Assembly (NCBI GenBank): GCA_002255575.1
Contig: NCAT01000006.1
Span: forward strand, 62,001-126,000
Length of the DNA: 64,000 nt
Reading direction: 5' to 3'
From: Acidocella sp. 20-57-95
GTDB taxonomy: Bacteria > Pseudomonadota > Alphaproteobacteria > Acetobacterales > Acetobacteraceae
Under the pieces are notes generated by a model. The model was not told the origin of the DNA and made no database searches. It saw nothing but the letters and a program-made list of their open reading frames with translations. The position numbers and the translations under genes are program-made. Below, piece by piece: positions 1 to 8,810 of the stretch (position 1 is the first letter of the stretch; each line of letters opens with the position of its first letter).

Positions 1-1915
1 AGCCGGGCGCCGGTACCGGCCCCATGCCGGGCATGTCGGGCCGCGGTGCGACAGTGGGAACGGAAGCCCGGCGTTGGTCAGGCATTGGTTCATCCACGAC
101 CTTGCGGACGATCTTCTCGCCATTAATGACCATGCGGATTTCGTCACCCGAGAGGGTTTCATATTCCAGCAAACCCTTAGCGAGCGCGTGTAGGTCGGCG
201 AGGCGCTCGGTGAGGATCCTGCGGGCTTCGGCGTAAGCGTGGTCGATAATGGCTTTAATTTCATTATCAATCTCGCGCGCGGTGGCTTCTGAGACATTCT
301 TATTCTGCGTCACGGAATGGCCGAGGAACACTTCCTGGCCGTTATCGCCATAGGAGATCATCCCGAGTTTTTCGGACATACCCCATTCTGTGACCATCCG
401 GCGGGTGGTATCGGTGGCCATTTTAATGTCACCAGAGGCACCGTTGGAAACGCGGTCCGGCCCAAAGATAATCTCCTCAGCGGCACGCCCACCCATCGCC
501 ATGATAAGCTGCTGGAGCAGTTTCACCTTGCTGGTGGAGTAGCGGTCACCTTCCGGCAGGCTCATCACCATGCCCAATGCGCGGCCGCGTGGAATGATGG
601 TGGCTTTGTGCACGGGGTCGCATTCCGGCAAGGTAATCGAGCAGATCGCATGGCCGCCTTCATGATAGGCGGTCATTTTTTTCTCGTCATCGGACATCAC
701 CAGGCTGCGGCGTTCCGCACCCATCATGACCTTGTCCTTGGCGTGCTCGAATTCCGACATCGCCACCACGCGCTTGCCAATACGGGCGGCAAGGAGCGCT
801 GCTTCATTGACGAGGTTGGCGAGATCTGCACCAGAGAAGCCAGGCGTACCACGAGCAATAGTCTTGGCATCCACGTCAGACGCCAACGGCACTTTGCGCA
901 TATGTACTTTCAGAATTTTCTCGCGGCCCAGAACATCCGGGTTCGGCACCACCACCTGGCGGTCAAACCGGCCAGGGCGGAGCAAAGCCGGGTCCAGCAC
1001 GTCTGGGCGGTTGGTGGCGGCGATCAGGATCACGCCTTCATTGCTCTCGAACCCATCCATCTCGACCAGCATCTGGTTGAGGGTCTGTTCACGTTCATCA
1101 TTACCACCGCCGAGACCAGCACCACGGTGACGGCCGACAGCGTCAATTTCGTCGATGAATATGATGCAAGGCGCATTCTTTTTGCCCTGCTCAAACATAT
1201 CACGCACGCGCGAGGCACCGACACCGACGAACATCTCAACAAAGTCCGAGCCGGAGATGGTGAAGAACGGCACGTTGGCCTCACCGGCAATGGCGCGCGC
1301 CAGCAAGGTTTTACCAGTACCCGGCGGGCCGACCAGCAAGCAGCCCTTGGGGATTTTACCGCCCAGACGCTGGAACTTCTGCGGGTCGCGCAAAAACTCA
1401 ACAATTTCCTGCAATTCGCCCTTGGCTTCATCAATGCCGGCGACATCCTCGAAGGTCACGCGGCCCTGCTTTTCGGTCAACAACCGGGCGCGGGACTTAC
1501 CAAAGCCCATGGCGCGGCCACCGCCGGACTGCATCTGGCGCATGAAGAATATCCACACCCCGATCAGCAGCAGCATCGGCGCCCAAGAGATCAGGGTCTT
1601 CACGATCGGGTTGATATTATCCCCAACCGGCTTGGCATCGACATGCACGCCTGCGGCCACTAGCTTACTGACAAGCGAAGGGTCTTCAGGGGTGTAGGTT
1701 TCAAAGGATTTACCGTCTTTTGTGGTGCCGGTGATATCATGACCGGTGATGGTCACGTCCTGCACCTGAGCATTATTCACCTCATCCAAGAAGCTGGAAT
1801 AGGCGATCGGCGTTGCTGCCGTACTGCTAGTAGATGGTTGAAATACGTTGAAAAGCACGACCAAAAACAGTGCCACAACAACCCAGAGAGCGATATTACG
1901 ACCAAGATTATTCAT
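1..1915 (-). CDS. ftsH: FtsH ATP-dependent zinc metalloprotease (3' end off window)
   Basis: Membrane-anchored AAA+ protease that degrades misfolded and regulatory membrane proteins. About 638 codons are visible and the frame is still open at the left edge, near the usual full length. Starting from ATG at 1915 I read an N-terminal membrane helix (about residues 8-25), a second helix before the ATPase, a Walker A GPPGTGKT near residues 192-199, the IFIDEIDA Walker B, and the zinc motif HEGGH at about 418-422. Most FtsH proteins have HEAGH; the changed residue is not a metal ligand. It lies downstream of pal, cpoB and tilS, the standard alphaproteobacterial order, with a 167-base gap after tilS. 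Identification is very secure; only the C-terminus is missing. Confidence 0.97.
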   Translation of the reverse strand, partial: MNNLGRNIALWVVVALFLVVLFNVFQPSTSSTAATPIAYSSFLDEVNNAQVQDVTITGHDITGTTKDGKSFETYTPEDPSLVSKLVAAGVHVDAKPVGDNINPIVKTLISWAPMLLLIGVWIFFMRQMQSGGGRAMGFGKSRARLLTEKQGRVTFEDVAGIDEAKGELQEIVEFLRDPQKFQRLGGKIPKGCLLVGPPGTGKTLLARAIAGEANVPFFTISGSDFVEMFVGVGASRVRDMFEQGKKNAPCIIFIDEIDAVGRHRGAGLGGGNDEREQTLNQMLVEMDGFESNEGVILIAATNRPDVLDPALLRPGRFDRQVVVPNPDVLGREKILKVHMRKVPLASDVDAKTIARGTPGFSGADLANLVNEAALLAARIGKRVVAMSEFEHAKDKVMMGAERRSLVMSDDEKKMTAYHEGGHAICSITLPECDPVHKATIIPRGRALGMVMSLPEGDRYSTSKVKLLQQLIMAMGGRAAEEIIFGPDRVSNGASGDIKMATDTTRRMVTEWGMSEKLGMISYGDNGQEVFLGHSVTQNKNVSEATAREIDNEIKAIIDHAYAEARRILTERLADLHALAKGLLEYETLSGDEIRMVINGEKIVRKVVDEPMPDQRRASVPTVAPRPDMPGMGPVPAPG

Positions 1916-2082
1916 CTAGCCTTGTCCAGTTCTTTCAAAAAAAGCCGCCATTAAAACCAATGACGTCAAAACCCATGATTAGCATGGCACGCATTATTCA
2001 GAGCCGCCATTAAAACTTCATATCCGGCATCAACATAAGCACAATCTAGCGCTTTCCCAGCCCCTTACAACCATTGGCGCAA

Positions 2083-3231
2083 TTAGCTCGCAAACGGGTG
2101 GCTGGTGGCTGGATAAGGGGGGGTGAATTGGCATGGCGCAGGAAAGCAGGTGACCACACCATCGAGGCGTAAACAAGGCATGCCGCGCAGCACCAAGGCG
2201 GGTAACGCAACGGCCTTACGGAATGCCGAAGCATCGGCACCTAAAGCGCCAATGAACTGACCTTTGGCACTTTGTTGCAGCCGGAACCTGCCGTCCCAGA
2301 CGGTGCCCGCCACAGCGTCAGCCGGCGGTGCACAGGCGGCGGGCTCGCGCGCCAAAACCCAGCCGCCCCCCAATTTGCCAGTGCGGGCAAGGCGCGCGCC
2401 CCCTAATGTGGCAGGGCGCAGAGCGGCTGACAGGCGATGCACGGCTGCTTGCGCCGGCGCGTATTCAGCCCCCGCCACCACCCGGATCAGCGCCGCCAAA
2501 GCGCCGGCCGGTGCCTGGTTTGTATGGATCACCGCAAAACCCTGGGCGTGCCAAGTAACATGATGCGCAATGAAAGCTGCCACCTCACGCTCGACGATTT
2601 GTCTGGCTGCGGGCGAAGCTGGGGTTGCGTGAATGCCCGCCTGCCTGATCCGGATTCGTTCAAAGCGCGGGTTATAATTGGAAGGGTCTTCGACCCAATG
2701 CATGCCCTGCCCTACCAGATAGGCGCGTAAAACGGCGGGGGACATGTGTAACAAGGGTCGCAGCAACAACACATTGTTGCGGGCGGTCCAGCCTGCCATG
2801 CCTTCCAGGCCCCCCGACCCGCGCTGCGCCCGCATGGTAACCGTCTCTGATTGGTCGGCGGCGTGGTGGCCCAAAGCCAGAAATAAGCAATTTTCCTGCC
2901 GGGCGGCATCCATCAATGCCTGGTAACGGGCAGCACGGGCGGCCTGCTGCACACCCGCCGCCGTCGGTAAGCCGACCAGCCGAATAATACGGGTAGAAAT
3001 GTTGCGGGCCAGCAAGCGCGATTGCGTGAGGGCAGCCTCTGAAGCCGATTCCGGCCGCAAACCATGGTCCACAATCAGCGCAACCATGTTGCCGAAATGG
3101 GTTGCGACCCATTGCTGCATCAGCAACGCGAGTGCGGTACTGTCTGCCCCACCGGAAACCGCTACCGCGATACGTGGTTCAGGTCCCAATGGCCCAAGCC
3201 GGGCCATGGCGGCGGCAAAGCCTAGCTGCAA
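2083..3231 (-). CDS. tilS: tRNA(Ile)-lysidine synthase
   Basis: Uses ATP and lysine to convert the wobble cytidine of the CAU-anticodon tRNA-Ile to lysidine, so that AUA is read as isoleucine. The PP-loop SGGADST lies at residues 26-32, followed by DHGLRPES and LGHHAADQSET, all typical of TilS. At 382 aa it belongs to the shorter alphaproteobacterial form. The chosen start is TTG at 3231, overlapping the cpoB stop by 10 bases; ATG at 3207 is the alternative, but the preceding FAAAM stretch looks like conserved TilS sequence. It is probably cotranscribed with cpoB. Confidence 0.95.
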   Translation of the reverse strand: MQLGFAAAMARLGPLGPEPRIAVAVSGGADSTALALLMQQWVATHFGNMVALIVDHGLRPESASEAALTQSRLLARNISTRIIRLVGLPTAAGVQQAARAARYQALMDAARQENCLFLALGHHAADQSETVTMRAQRGSGGLEGMAGWTARNNVLLLRPLLHMSPAVLRAYLVGQGMHWVEDPSNYNPRFERIRIRQAGIHATPASPAARQIVEREVAAFIAHHVTWHAQGFAVIHTNQAPAGALAALIRVVAGAEYAPAQAAVHRLSAALRPATLGGARLARTGKLGGGWVLAREPAACAPPADAVAGTVWDGRFRLQQSAKGQFIGALGADASAFRKAVALPALVLRGMPCLRLDGVVTCFPAPCQFTPPYPATSHPFAS

Positions 3232-4124
3232 TGGGCCCGGCGGCTGGCGGCAGCAATTTCAGGCGCCATGCCTTTCGGCGGTTGCGGGAACTGGCTGTTC
3301 AGCGAAGCCAGCGTATCACAGGCGGCTGACGCCTGGTGGATGGCCGTCAAAGAATTCGCGAGACCGAGCAGCGACCCGGGGGCGTTACTGCCGCTGCGTG
3401 AACGATTATAGGCATCATCAAACGCAATCGCCGCTTCCTGCGCCTTGCCTTCGCCATACAAAGCCTGAGCCAATACATATTGCGCCTGATAGCCATCCGG
3501 GGTGGCTTTGGCGGTCGCTAGCACGCTGCGGGCATTTTGCTCGGCGGCCTGGTATTGATGATGCGCCAACGCCGTTTCCGCTTCGTGCAAGGCTGCCTTT
3601 GGTGAGGCCGGCGGCAACGCTGGCGCGGGCGCCGTGGGCGCTGGCGTTGTCGCCGCTGGTGCCGGGGTGTTGGGGGCGTTTTCAGGGACCAAAGCCGGAG
3701 CACCCGCTGGCGCACCTGCCGCCGCACCGTTCGAAAGCTGGAACTTCAAATCGCCAATTTCTTTCTCAGTGGCGGCATTTTGAGTGTTCACTTGGTTTTG
3801 CAGCGTATCCACCTTGCCGTTCAATTCCTGCACTTGCGCTTGCAACTGATTGACCTGGTTCAGCAAGTTCGTCACCACACTGGCGTCTGCCGGCGTGCCA
3901 CTGCCCGATGATACTGGCGCCGGGGCAGCCGCAGCGCCCAGCGCCGACCCGCCACTACCACCGCCACCGCCACCGGCCTGCATTTGCTGCATTTGCTGCT
4001 GCAATTGCAGAATCTGGTTTTCAAGCGCGATCCCTTCCTGGCTCTGGATCATCGGCTGCGCGTGGGCAACGCCCAGCGGTAGCAGCACAGCGAAAGCGGC
4101 AACGGCGAAACGGAAATGACGCAT
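3222..4124 (-). CDS. cpoB: Cell division coordinator CpoB/YbgF (Tol-Pal associated)
   Basis: Periplasmic protein that links Tol-Pal function with septal peptidoglycan synthesis. The start is ATG at 4124, which gives a clean signal peptide (MRHFRFAVAAFAVLLPLG, cleavage after AHA); a longer frame to 4202 exists but would bury it. After the signal come a glutamine-rich coiled-coil with a Gly/Ser run, a second coiled-coil (about residues 85-120), a Pro/Ala-rich linker and C-terminal TPR-like repeats beginning near PKAALHEAE. The length is 300 aa. It lies 155 bases after pal, beyond a terminator, and overlaps tilS. Confidence 0.92.
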   Translation of the reverse strand: MRHFRFAVAAFAVLLPLGVAHAQPMIQSQEGIALENQILQLQQQMQQMQAGGGGGGSGGSALGAAAAPAPVSSGSGTPADASVVTNLLNQVNQLQAQVQELNGKVDTLQNQVNTQNAATEKEIGDLKFQLSNGAAAGAPAGAPALVPENAPNTPAPAATTPAPTAPAPALPPASPKAALHEAETALAHHQYQAAEQNARSVLATAKATPDGYQAQYVLAQALYGEGKAQEAAIAFDDAYNRSRSGSNAPGSLLGLANSLTAIHQASAACDTLASLNSQFPQPPKGMAPEIAAASRRAHCS

Positions 4125-4200
4125 TGGCAAACCTTTGAAACTCTGTCCTGCCCGTCTAATCCCGCACCGCGATGGTGAAAAGATGGCAGAGGTTAAAAAC

Positions 4201-4241
4201 AAAAAAGGCGGCGTCTCCCCGAAAGGAAACGCCGCCGATTT
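4201..4241 (-). terminator. Rho-independent terminator after pal
   Basis: An 8-bp perfect stem, GGCGGCGT (4207-4214) with ACGCCGCC (4229-4236), is followed on the minus strand by a run of T (complement of the A run at 4201-4206). It lies 39 bases past the pal stop and separates pal from cpoB, so cpoB-tilS-ftsH probably has its own promoter or depends on read-through. Confidence 0.85.
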
Positions 4242-4279
4242 TTAACTTTCATACCCAGCCGGGGCCGGGACTGTGAAAC

Positions 4280-4774
4280 TTACTTGCAGTTCTGCGGGTT
4301 GTTGCCCTGAACCGAGGTAATGGCATTACGGTTCTGCTGGTAAGACGCATCGTCGTTACCGGCGGCAACCGGGCAATCCTTACCATAGGAAATGGTCTGG
4401 ATGCGCGAAGCGGCAACGCCCTGGGCAACCAGGTAATCACGGGCAGCGTTCGCACGGTGCTTGCCGAGCGCCAAGTTGTAGGTTTCGGTGCCGCGCTCGT
4501 CAGCATTGCCCGCGACCAGAACGTCAACGTTCGGGTACTTGGCAAGCCAGGCAGCCTGGCGGCCAAGGGTTGCATCCGCGTCGGAGCTCAGGGTTGACTT
4601 GTTGAAGTCGAAGAACACGCGGTCACCAACGTTGGCCACCAGATCCTGTTCGCTGCCCGGCGCAACAGTTGCACCACCATTGCCGTTGCTGGCAGTGGTG
4701 TTAGCGGTTGGGGTAGAAGAGCAGGCTGCCAGCAGGGCAAGGCCGGCAAAAGCGCCCAATACTTTGAAATTCAT
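4280..4774 (-). CDS. pal: Peptidoglycan-associated lipoprotein Pal
   Basis: Outer-membrane lipoprotein of the Tol-Pal complex that binds peptidoglycan and helps outer-membrane constriction at division. ATG at 4774 gives a lipoprotein signal with lipobox LAAC (Cys18). A short Thr/Asn/Gly-rich linker follows, then an OmpA-like domain with DFNKSTLSSDA, GNADERGTETYN and ALGKHRANAARDYL, the usual Pal signatures. The length is 164 aa. The longer open frame from 4852 would mask the signal and is rejected. tolB is not in the window. Confidence 0.96.
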   Translation of the reverse strand: MNFKVLGAFAGLALLAACSSTPTANTTASNGNGGATVAPGSEQDLVANVGDRVFFDFNKSTLSSDADATLGRQAAWLAKYPNVDVLVAGNADERGTETYNLALGKHRANAARDYLVAQGVAASRIQTISYGKDCPVAAGNDDASYQQNRNAITSVQGNNPQNCK

Positions 4775-4859
4775 AGTAAAATCCGTCCCTGTCCAGAATG
4801 GGTGTCGAAATTGACAATAGAGCAGGTTTGAGACCACATGGTCCCGAACCACGAAGCCG

Positions 4860-4889
4860 GGATTACAGCTTGGGTGTGTAACGGGTCAA
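4860..4889 (-). promoter_or_regulatory. Candidate sigma-70 promoter for pal
   Basis: On the minus strand, TTGACC (4889-4884) and TAATCC (4865-4860) are separated by 18 bases and lie about 85 bases upstream of the pal ATG. The match is moderate and position is the main support. Confidence 0.4.
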
Positions 4890-5084
4890 GCATCGTATCC
4901 ATGTATTTTGTGCGTCTGAGCCATGATTTCAGCTATTTTTCAAAGATATTTGTTACTGTTGATAATTTGTAACACTTAGTGACGGGGCGAACCCGCCGCT
5001 GCCGCCCTGGCTTGACAAATTCACTCACTCACTGTCTGCGAAGCGCCACCAAACTGCTTAAGTGCGGGCTCTCAAACCGGATGA

Positions 5085-6158
5085 ATGATGATGCTGGACC
5101 CTGATTTGTTGCAACTACAAGCCGAGTCGGAAGCGGCTATTCAAGCTGCCGACTCTGCCGCGCTGGAAAATTTGCGCGTAAGGTTGCTGGGCAAATCTGG
5201 GCAGATCACCGCTTTGTTAAAAGCCCTGGGCGGGATGGAGCCAGAGGCCCGCAAAGCGCGCGGGGCGGCGGTGAATGAGTTGAAAAACGCAGTGAGCACC
5301 GCCCTGGACGCGCGCAAGGCGATTCTGGATGAAGCTGCCCTCACGCAAAGGTTGCAAGCTGAGCGCATTGATATTTCAGCACCACCGCGCCCTGAGACGT
5401 TCGGCACCATTCACCCGATCAGCCGCACGATGGAAGAGATCGCGGCGATTTTTGGCGCCATGGGTTTCACCATTAAAGACGGACCGGATATTGAGGATGA
5501 TTGGTATAATTTCAGTGCGCTGAACATTCCAGCACACCACCCGGCGCGCGCCATGATGGATACGTTTTATTTGCAGGGCCAACCCGGCCAGCGCCCGCCA
5601 GTGCTGCGCACCCATACCTCGCCGGTGCAAATCCGTACCTTGCTGAAGGAACCACCACCGATCCGCATCATTGTGCCGGGCCGCACCTTCCGTGCCGACC
5701 ATGACGCCACCCATTCGCCGATGTTCCACCAGACCGAGGGCTTGGTAGTCGGCAAGGACATCACGCTGGCGCATTTGAAGGGCTGCTTGATTGATTTCCT
5801 GCGGGCGTTTTTTGACAGTCCGGATTTACCCGTGCGCTTCCGCGCCAGCTACTTCCCGTTCACCGAGCCTTCGATGGAAGTGGATATCGGCTGGAACCGC
5901 AAAACGGGTGAAATCGGCAAGGGCAGTGACTGGCTGGAGATTCTGGGCTCCGGCATGGTGCACCCCAACGTGCTGGCCAATTGCGGGATCGACCCACGTG
6001 AATATCAGGGCTTTGCCTTTGGCGTCGGCATTGAGCGGATTACCATGCTCAAACACGGCATCGCGGATTTACGGCTGTTTTATGAAAGCGATGTGCGCTG
6101 GTTGCGCCATTACGGATTTTCGCCGCTGGCACCGGCCATGTTGCATGAGGGCGTTTAA
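5085..6158 (+). CDS. pheS: Phenylalanine-tRNA ligase alpha subunit
   Basis: Catalytic subunit of the alpha2-beta2 enzyme that charges tRNA-Phe. The 357-aa protein has an N-terminal coiled-coil (about residues 5-90) followed by the class II core. I see HPARAMMDTFYL, motif 2 (RTFRADHDATHSPMFHQTEG) and motif 3 within GFAFGVGIERI. ATG at 5085 is the first of several closely spaced ATG codons (MMML), so the exact start is uncertain by a few residues. A TTGACA at 5012-5017 could be a -35 box, but I see no convincing -10. pheT begins 3 bases after the stop. Confidence 0.97.
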   Translation: MMMLDPDLLQLQAESEAAIQAADSAALENLRVRLLGKSGQITALLKALGGMEPEARKARGAAVNELKNAVSTALDARKAILDEAALTQRLQAERIDISAPPRPETFGTIHPISRTMEEIAAIFGAMGFTIKDGPDIEDDWYNFSALNIPAHHPARAMMDTFYLQGQPGQRPPVLRTHTSPVQIRTLLKEPPPIRIIVPGRTFRADHDATHSPMFHQTEGLVVGKDITLAHLKGCLIDFLRAFFDSPDLPVRFRASYFPFTEPSMEVDIGWNRKTGEIGKGSDWLEILGSGMVHPNVLANCGIDPREYQGFAFGVGIERITMLKHGIADLRLFYESDVRWLRHYGFSPLAPAMLHEGV

Positions 6159-6161
6159 GTT

Positions 6162-8609
6162 ATGAAATTTTCCCTCTCCTGGTTGAAGACCTGGCTGGAC
6201 ACGGATGCACCGCTGGAAGCGATTGTGGAAACGCTGTCAGCCATTGGTCTGGAAGTGGAAGGCGTGGAAAACCGCGCGACCGCACTGGCACCTTTTGTCA
6301 TTGCCGAGGTCATTGAAGCCTTGCCACACCCCAATGCTGACCGGCTGCGGGCCTGCCGCGTGAATGCCGGTGGGGCCGAAATGTCGGTCGTATGCGGCGC
6401 ACCAAATGCGCGCACCGGGTTGAAAGTGGTGTTCGCGCCGCCTGGCGCATTCATCCCGGGTTCCGGCATCACGTTGAAGGTAGGCGAAATTCGCGGCGTG
6501 AAATCCGAAGGTATGCTGGTGAGTTTTCGCGAACTGGGGCTTGGTGAGGACCATGAAGGCATCATCGAACTGCCAGAGGATGCACCGGTGGGCATGCCTT
6601 ATGCGCTGTGGGCCGGCATGGATGACCCGGTGATTGATATTTCCGTCACGCCTAACCGGGGAGACGCACTGGCCGTACGCGGCGTGGCACGTGATCTGGC
6701 TGCGGCTGGCTTGGGTAGCTTAAAACCATTAGTGGCACCCAGCATCACAGGTACAGGCACCAGCACAATAATTTGGAAAAATCAATTTCCTGAAGCCTGC
6801 CCTTACATTTTAGGCCGCACCGTGCGCGGTGTAACCAACGGCGAAAGCCCGGATTGGCTGAAAGCACGCCTGACATCCATCGGGTTACGGCCAATCAATG
6901 CGCTGGTGGATATTACCAATCTTTTCACCATCGATCTGGGCCGTCCGCTGCACGTGTTTGATGCCGATAAAGTGGCTGGCAGTGTGTTGACCCTGCGGCG
7001 CGGCAATGGCGAGAGCTTTGCCGGGCTGCATGGCAAACCGGTGATGGTGACCTCGGACGATTGCGTGATTGCCGATTCTAGTGGCGTGCAGTCCCTTGCT
7101 GGTATCGTCGGCGGGGAAGCTACTGGGTGCGATGAAAGCACCAAGAACGTGTTCATCGAATGCGCCTTGTTTGACCGCGTGAAAATTGCGCAAACCGGCC
7201 AACGCCACGCGATTTTCTCTGATGCGCGGCAGCGTTTTGAGCGTGGGATCGATTCCATGCTGTTGCCAGTGGCGCTAGATGCCGCGACATCGATGGTGAT
7301 GGACATTTGCGGTGGTACGCCGAGCCTGGTGACCGAAGCGGGGGAAAAACCAGACTGGAACCGTAAGGCAAGCTTGCGCTTTGCCCGGCTGAAGGAATTT
7401 GGCGGTGCGGATGTGCTACCGGATGAAGCTGTGGCGTCGCTTGAAAAACTTGGCTTCACCATCTACCGGCGCGATGGCCAGCATGTGGAACTTGATGTGC
7501 CATCCTGGCGCAACGACATCGCCAGCCCCCCTGCCCTCGACCAACGCGAAGCCGCTGGTGCTGAAAAAGCTGCGGCGGGTGCTGCGGAAATTGAACCTGA
7601 GCATGATCTGATCGAAGAAGTGCTGCGGTTGCGCGGGCTGGATGCGATTGTGCCAGTCTCGCTGCCTGTGCCCTCTGGCGTACCGGCAGCAATGCTAACA
7701 GCCAAACAGGCCCGCACCGCCTTGGCCCGGCGCATGTTGGCAGCACGCGGCTTGATGGAATGCGTGACCTTTAGCTTTTTGGATCATAATATCGCTGGCT
7801 TGTTTGGGGAGGCAAAGGATTTGCGTCTGGCCAACCCGATTGCCGCTGACCTGGATGAAATGCGCCCGACACCGGTTGCCACCCTGGCACTGGCGGCCGC
7901 CCGCAATGTGGCGCGTGGCTATGGTGATTTGGGCTTCTTTGAGGTTGGGCCTGCTTATATGAGCTCCAGCGAACAATTGCTGGTGGCCGCAGGCATCCGC
8001 ACGGGTGAGACAGCACTTTCCGCCATTCAGCCCCCGCGCAAATATGACGCGATGGATGCCAAGGCCGATGCGCTGGCGTTGTTATCTTGTTTGGGCGTGC
8101 CCGTGGAAGCGGTCACCGCCACGGCTGATGCGCCCAAATTCTACCATCCCGGCCAGTCTGGTGTGCTGCGACAGGGGCCGAAAATCGTACTGGGCCAGTT
8201 CGGCACTTTGCACCCCAGCCTGTGCGCAAAGCTGGATTTGCCCCTGGGCAGCGTCGCGTTTGAGGTGTTTCTCGATGCCATTGCGGAACCCAAGCGCCGC
8301 AAGAAGGCGGCACCCGCCTTGCCGCCCTTCCAGCCCATCCGGCGCGATTTTGCCTTCCTGGTCTCAGCCGATACGCCGGCCGATGCGCTGCTGCGCGCGG
8401 CCAAAGGGGCTGAGCGCAATTTGGTCAGCCATGTGGCGTTGTTCGACCGGTATGCTGGTAAAAACCTGCCGGAAGGGCAAATATCGCTCGCGATTGCTGT
8501 AACAATCCAGCCAACGGAAAAGACACTCACGGAGGCTGAACTGGATGCCATCTCGGCCAAAATCATCGCTGCCGTTGGCAAGGCGACAGGCGGGGTTCTA
8601 CGGGGCTGA
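6162..8609 (+). CDS. pheT: Phenylalanine-tRNA ligase beta subunit
   Basis: Beta subunit that binds tRNA and hydrolyses mischarged tyrosine. The 815-aa protein has an EMAP-type tRNA-binding domain (about residues 39-150), the B3/B4 editing region, B5, the inactive synthetase-like core and a C-terminal FDX-ACB domain (from about residue 725). Between PSWRNDI and HDLIEEVLRLRG, near residues 452-480, there is an Ala/Glu-rich insertion of about 27 residues that compact PheT proteins lack; it may be a lineage feature. It overlaps the minus-strand RHH gene by 12 bases at the 3' end. Confidence 0.97.
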   Translation: MKFSLSWLKTWLDTDAPLEAIVETLSAIGLEVEGVENRATALAPFVIAEVIEALPHPNADRLRACRVNAGGAEMSVVCGAPNARTGLKVVFAPPGAFIPGSGITLKVGEIRGVKSEGMLVSFRELGLGEDHEGIIELPEDAPVGMPYALWAGMDDPVIDISVTPNRGDALAVRGVARDLAAAGLGSLKPLVAPSITGTGTSTIIWKNQFPEACPYILGRTVRGVTNGESPDWLKARLTSIGLRPINALVDITNLFTIDLGRPLHVFDADKVAGSVLTLRRGNGESFAGLHGKPVMVTSDDCVIADSSGVQSLAGIVGGEATGCDESTKNVFIECALFDRVKIAQTGQRHAIFSDARQRFERGIDSMLLPVALDAATSMVMDICGGTPSLVTEAGEKPDWNRKASLRFARLKEFGGADVLPDEAVASLEKLGFTIYRRDGQHVELDVPSWRNDIASPPALDQREAAGAEKAAAGAAEIEPEHDLIEEVLRLRGLDAIVPVSLPVPSGVPAAMLTAKQARTALARRMLAARGLMECVTFSFLDHNIAGLFGEAKDLRLANPIAADLDEMRPTPVATLALAAARNVARGYGDLGFFEVGPAYMSSSEQLLVAAGIRTGETALSAIQPPRKYDAMDAKADALALLSCLGVPVEAVTATADAPKFYHPGQSGVLRQGPKIVLGQFGTLHPSLCAKLDLPLGSVAFEVFLDAIAEPKRRKKAAPALPPFQPIRRDFAFLVSADTPADALLRAAKGAERNLVSHVALFDRYAGKNLPEGQISLAIAVTIQPTEKTLTEAELDAISAKIIAAVGKATGGVLRG

Positions 8610-8810
8610 AGACTTTGCTTGCAGAGCAAAAACCCTGAGCGCTGAGGCTAAAGGATGCTCAGGGGTGCGGGTGGCATCCACGCGTGCGACCAGCCCTACC
8701 AGCGATGTCGATTCCAGTGCCGCGATATTTTGCAACGCCGCCCAGAATTCCGGTTCGAGCGCGATGCTGGTGCGGTGGCCAGATAAGCTAAAGCTGCGTT
8801 TTTCCAGCAT
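8598..8810 (-). CDS. Small ribbon-helix-helix domain protein
   Basis: A 70-aa protein whose pattern (KRSFSLSGHRTSIALEPEFWAALQNIAA) matches the RHH_4 family of short ribbon-helix-helix proteins found in alphaproteobacteria. These are presumed DNA-binding dimers; the target is unknown. ATG at 8810 overlaps the 3' end of hpnN by 23 bases, so the two are probably cotranscribed and translationally coupled. Its stop overlaps the convergent pheT. Family assignment is from pattern recognition only. Confidence 0.8.
   Translation of the reverse strand: MLEKRSFSLSGHRTSIALEPEFWAALQNIAALESTSLVGLVARVDATRTPEHPLASALRVFALQAKSSAP

Noticed and set aside
317..1663. 448-codon plus-strand open frame
   Set aside because: It lies wholly antisense to ftsH, whose AAA and HEGGH motifs are unmistakable; it is a His-rich shadow of a GC-rich gene.
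2999..3853. 284-codon plus-strand open frame
   Set aside because: Antisense to tilS and cpoB; composition is typical of a shadow frame.
5012..5040. TTGACA as a pheS promoter
   Set aside because: The -35 box is perfect but no acceptable -10 lies 16-18 bases downstream.
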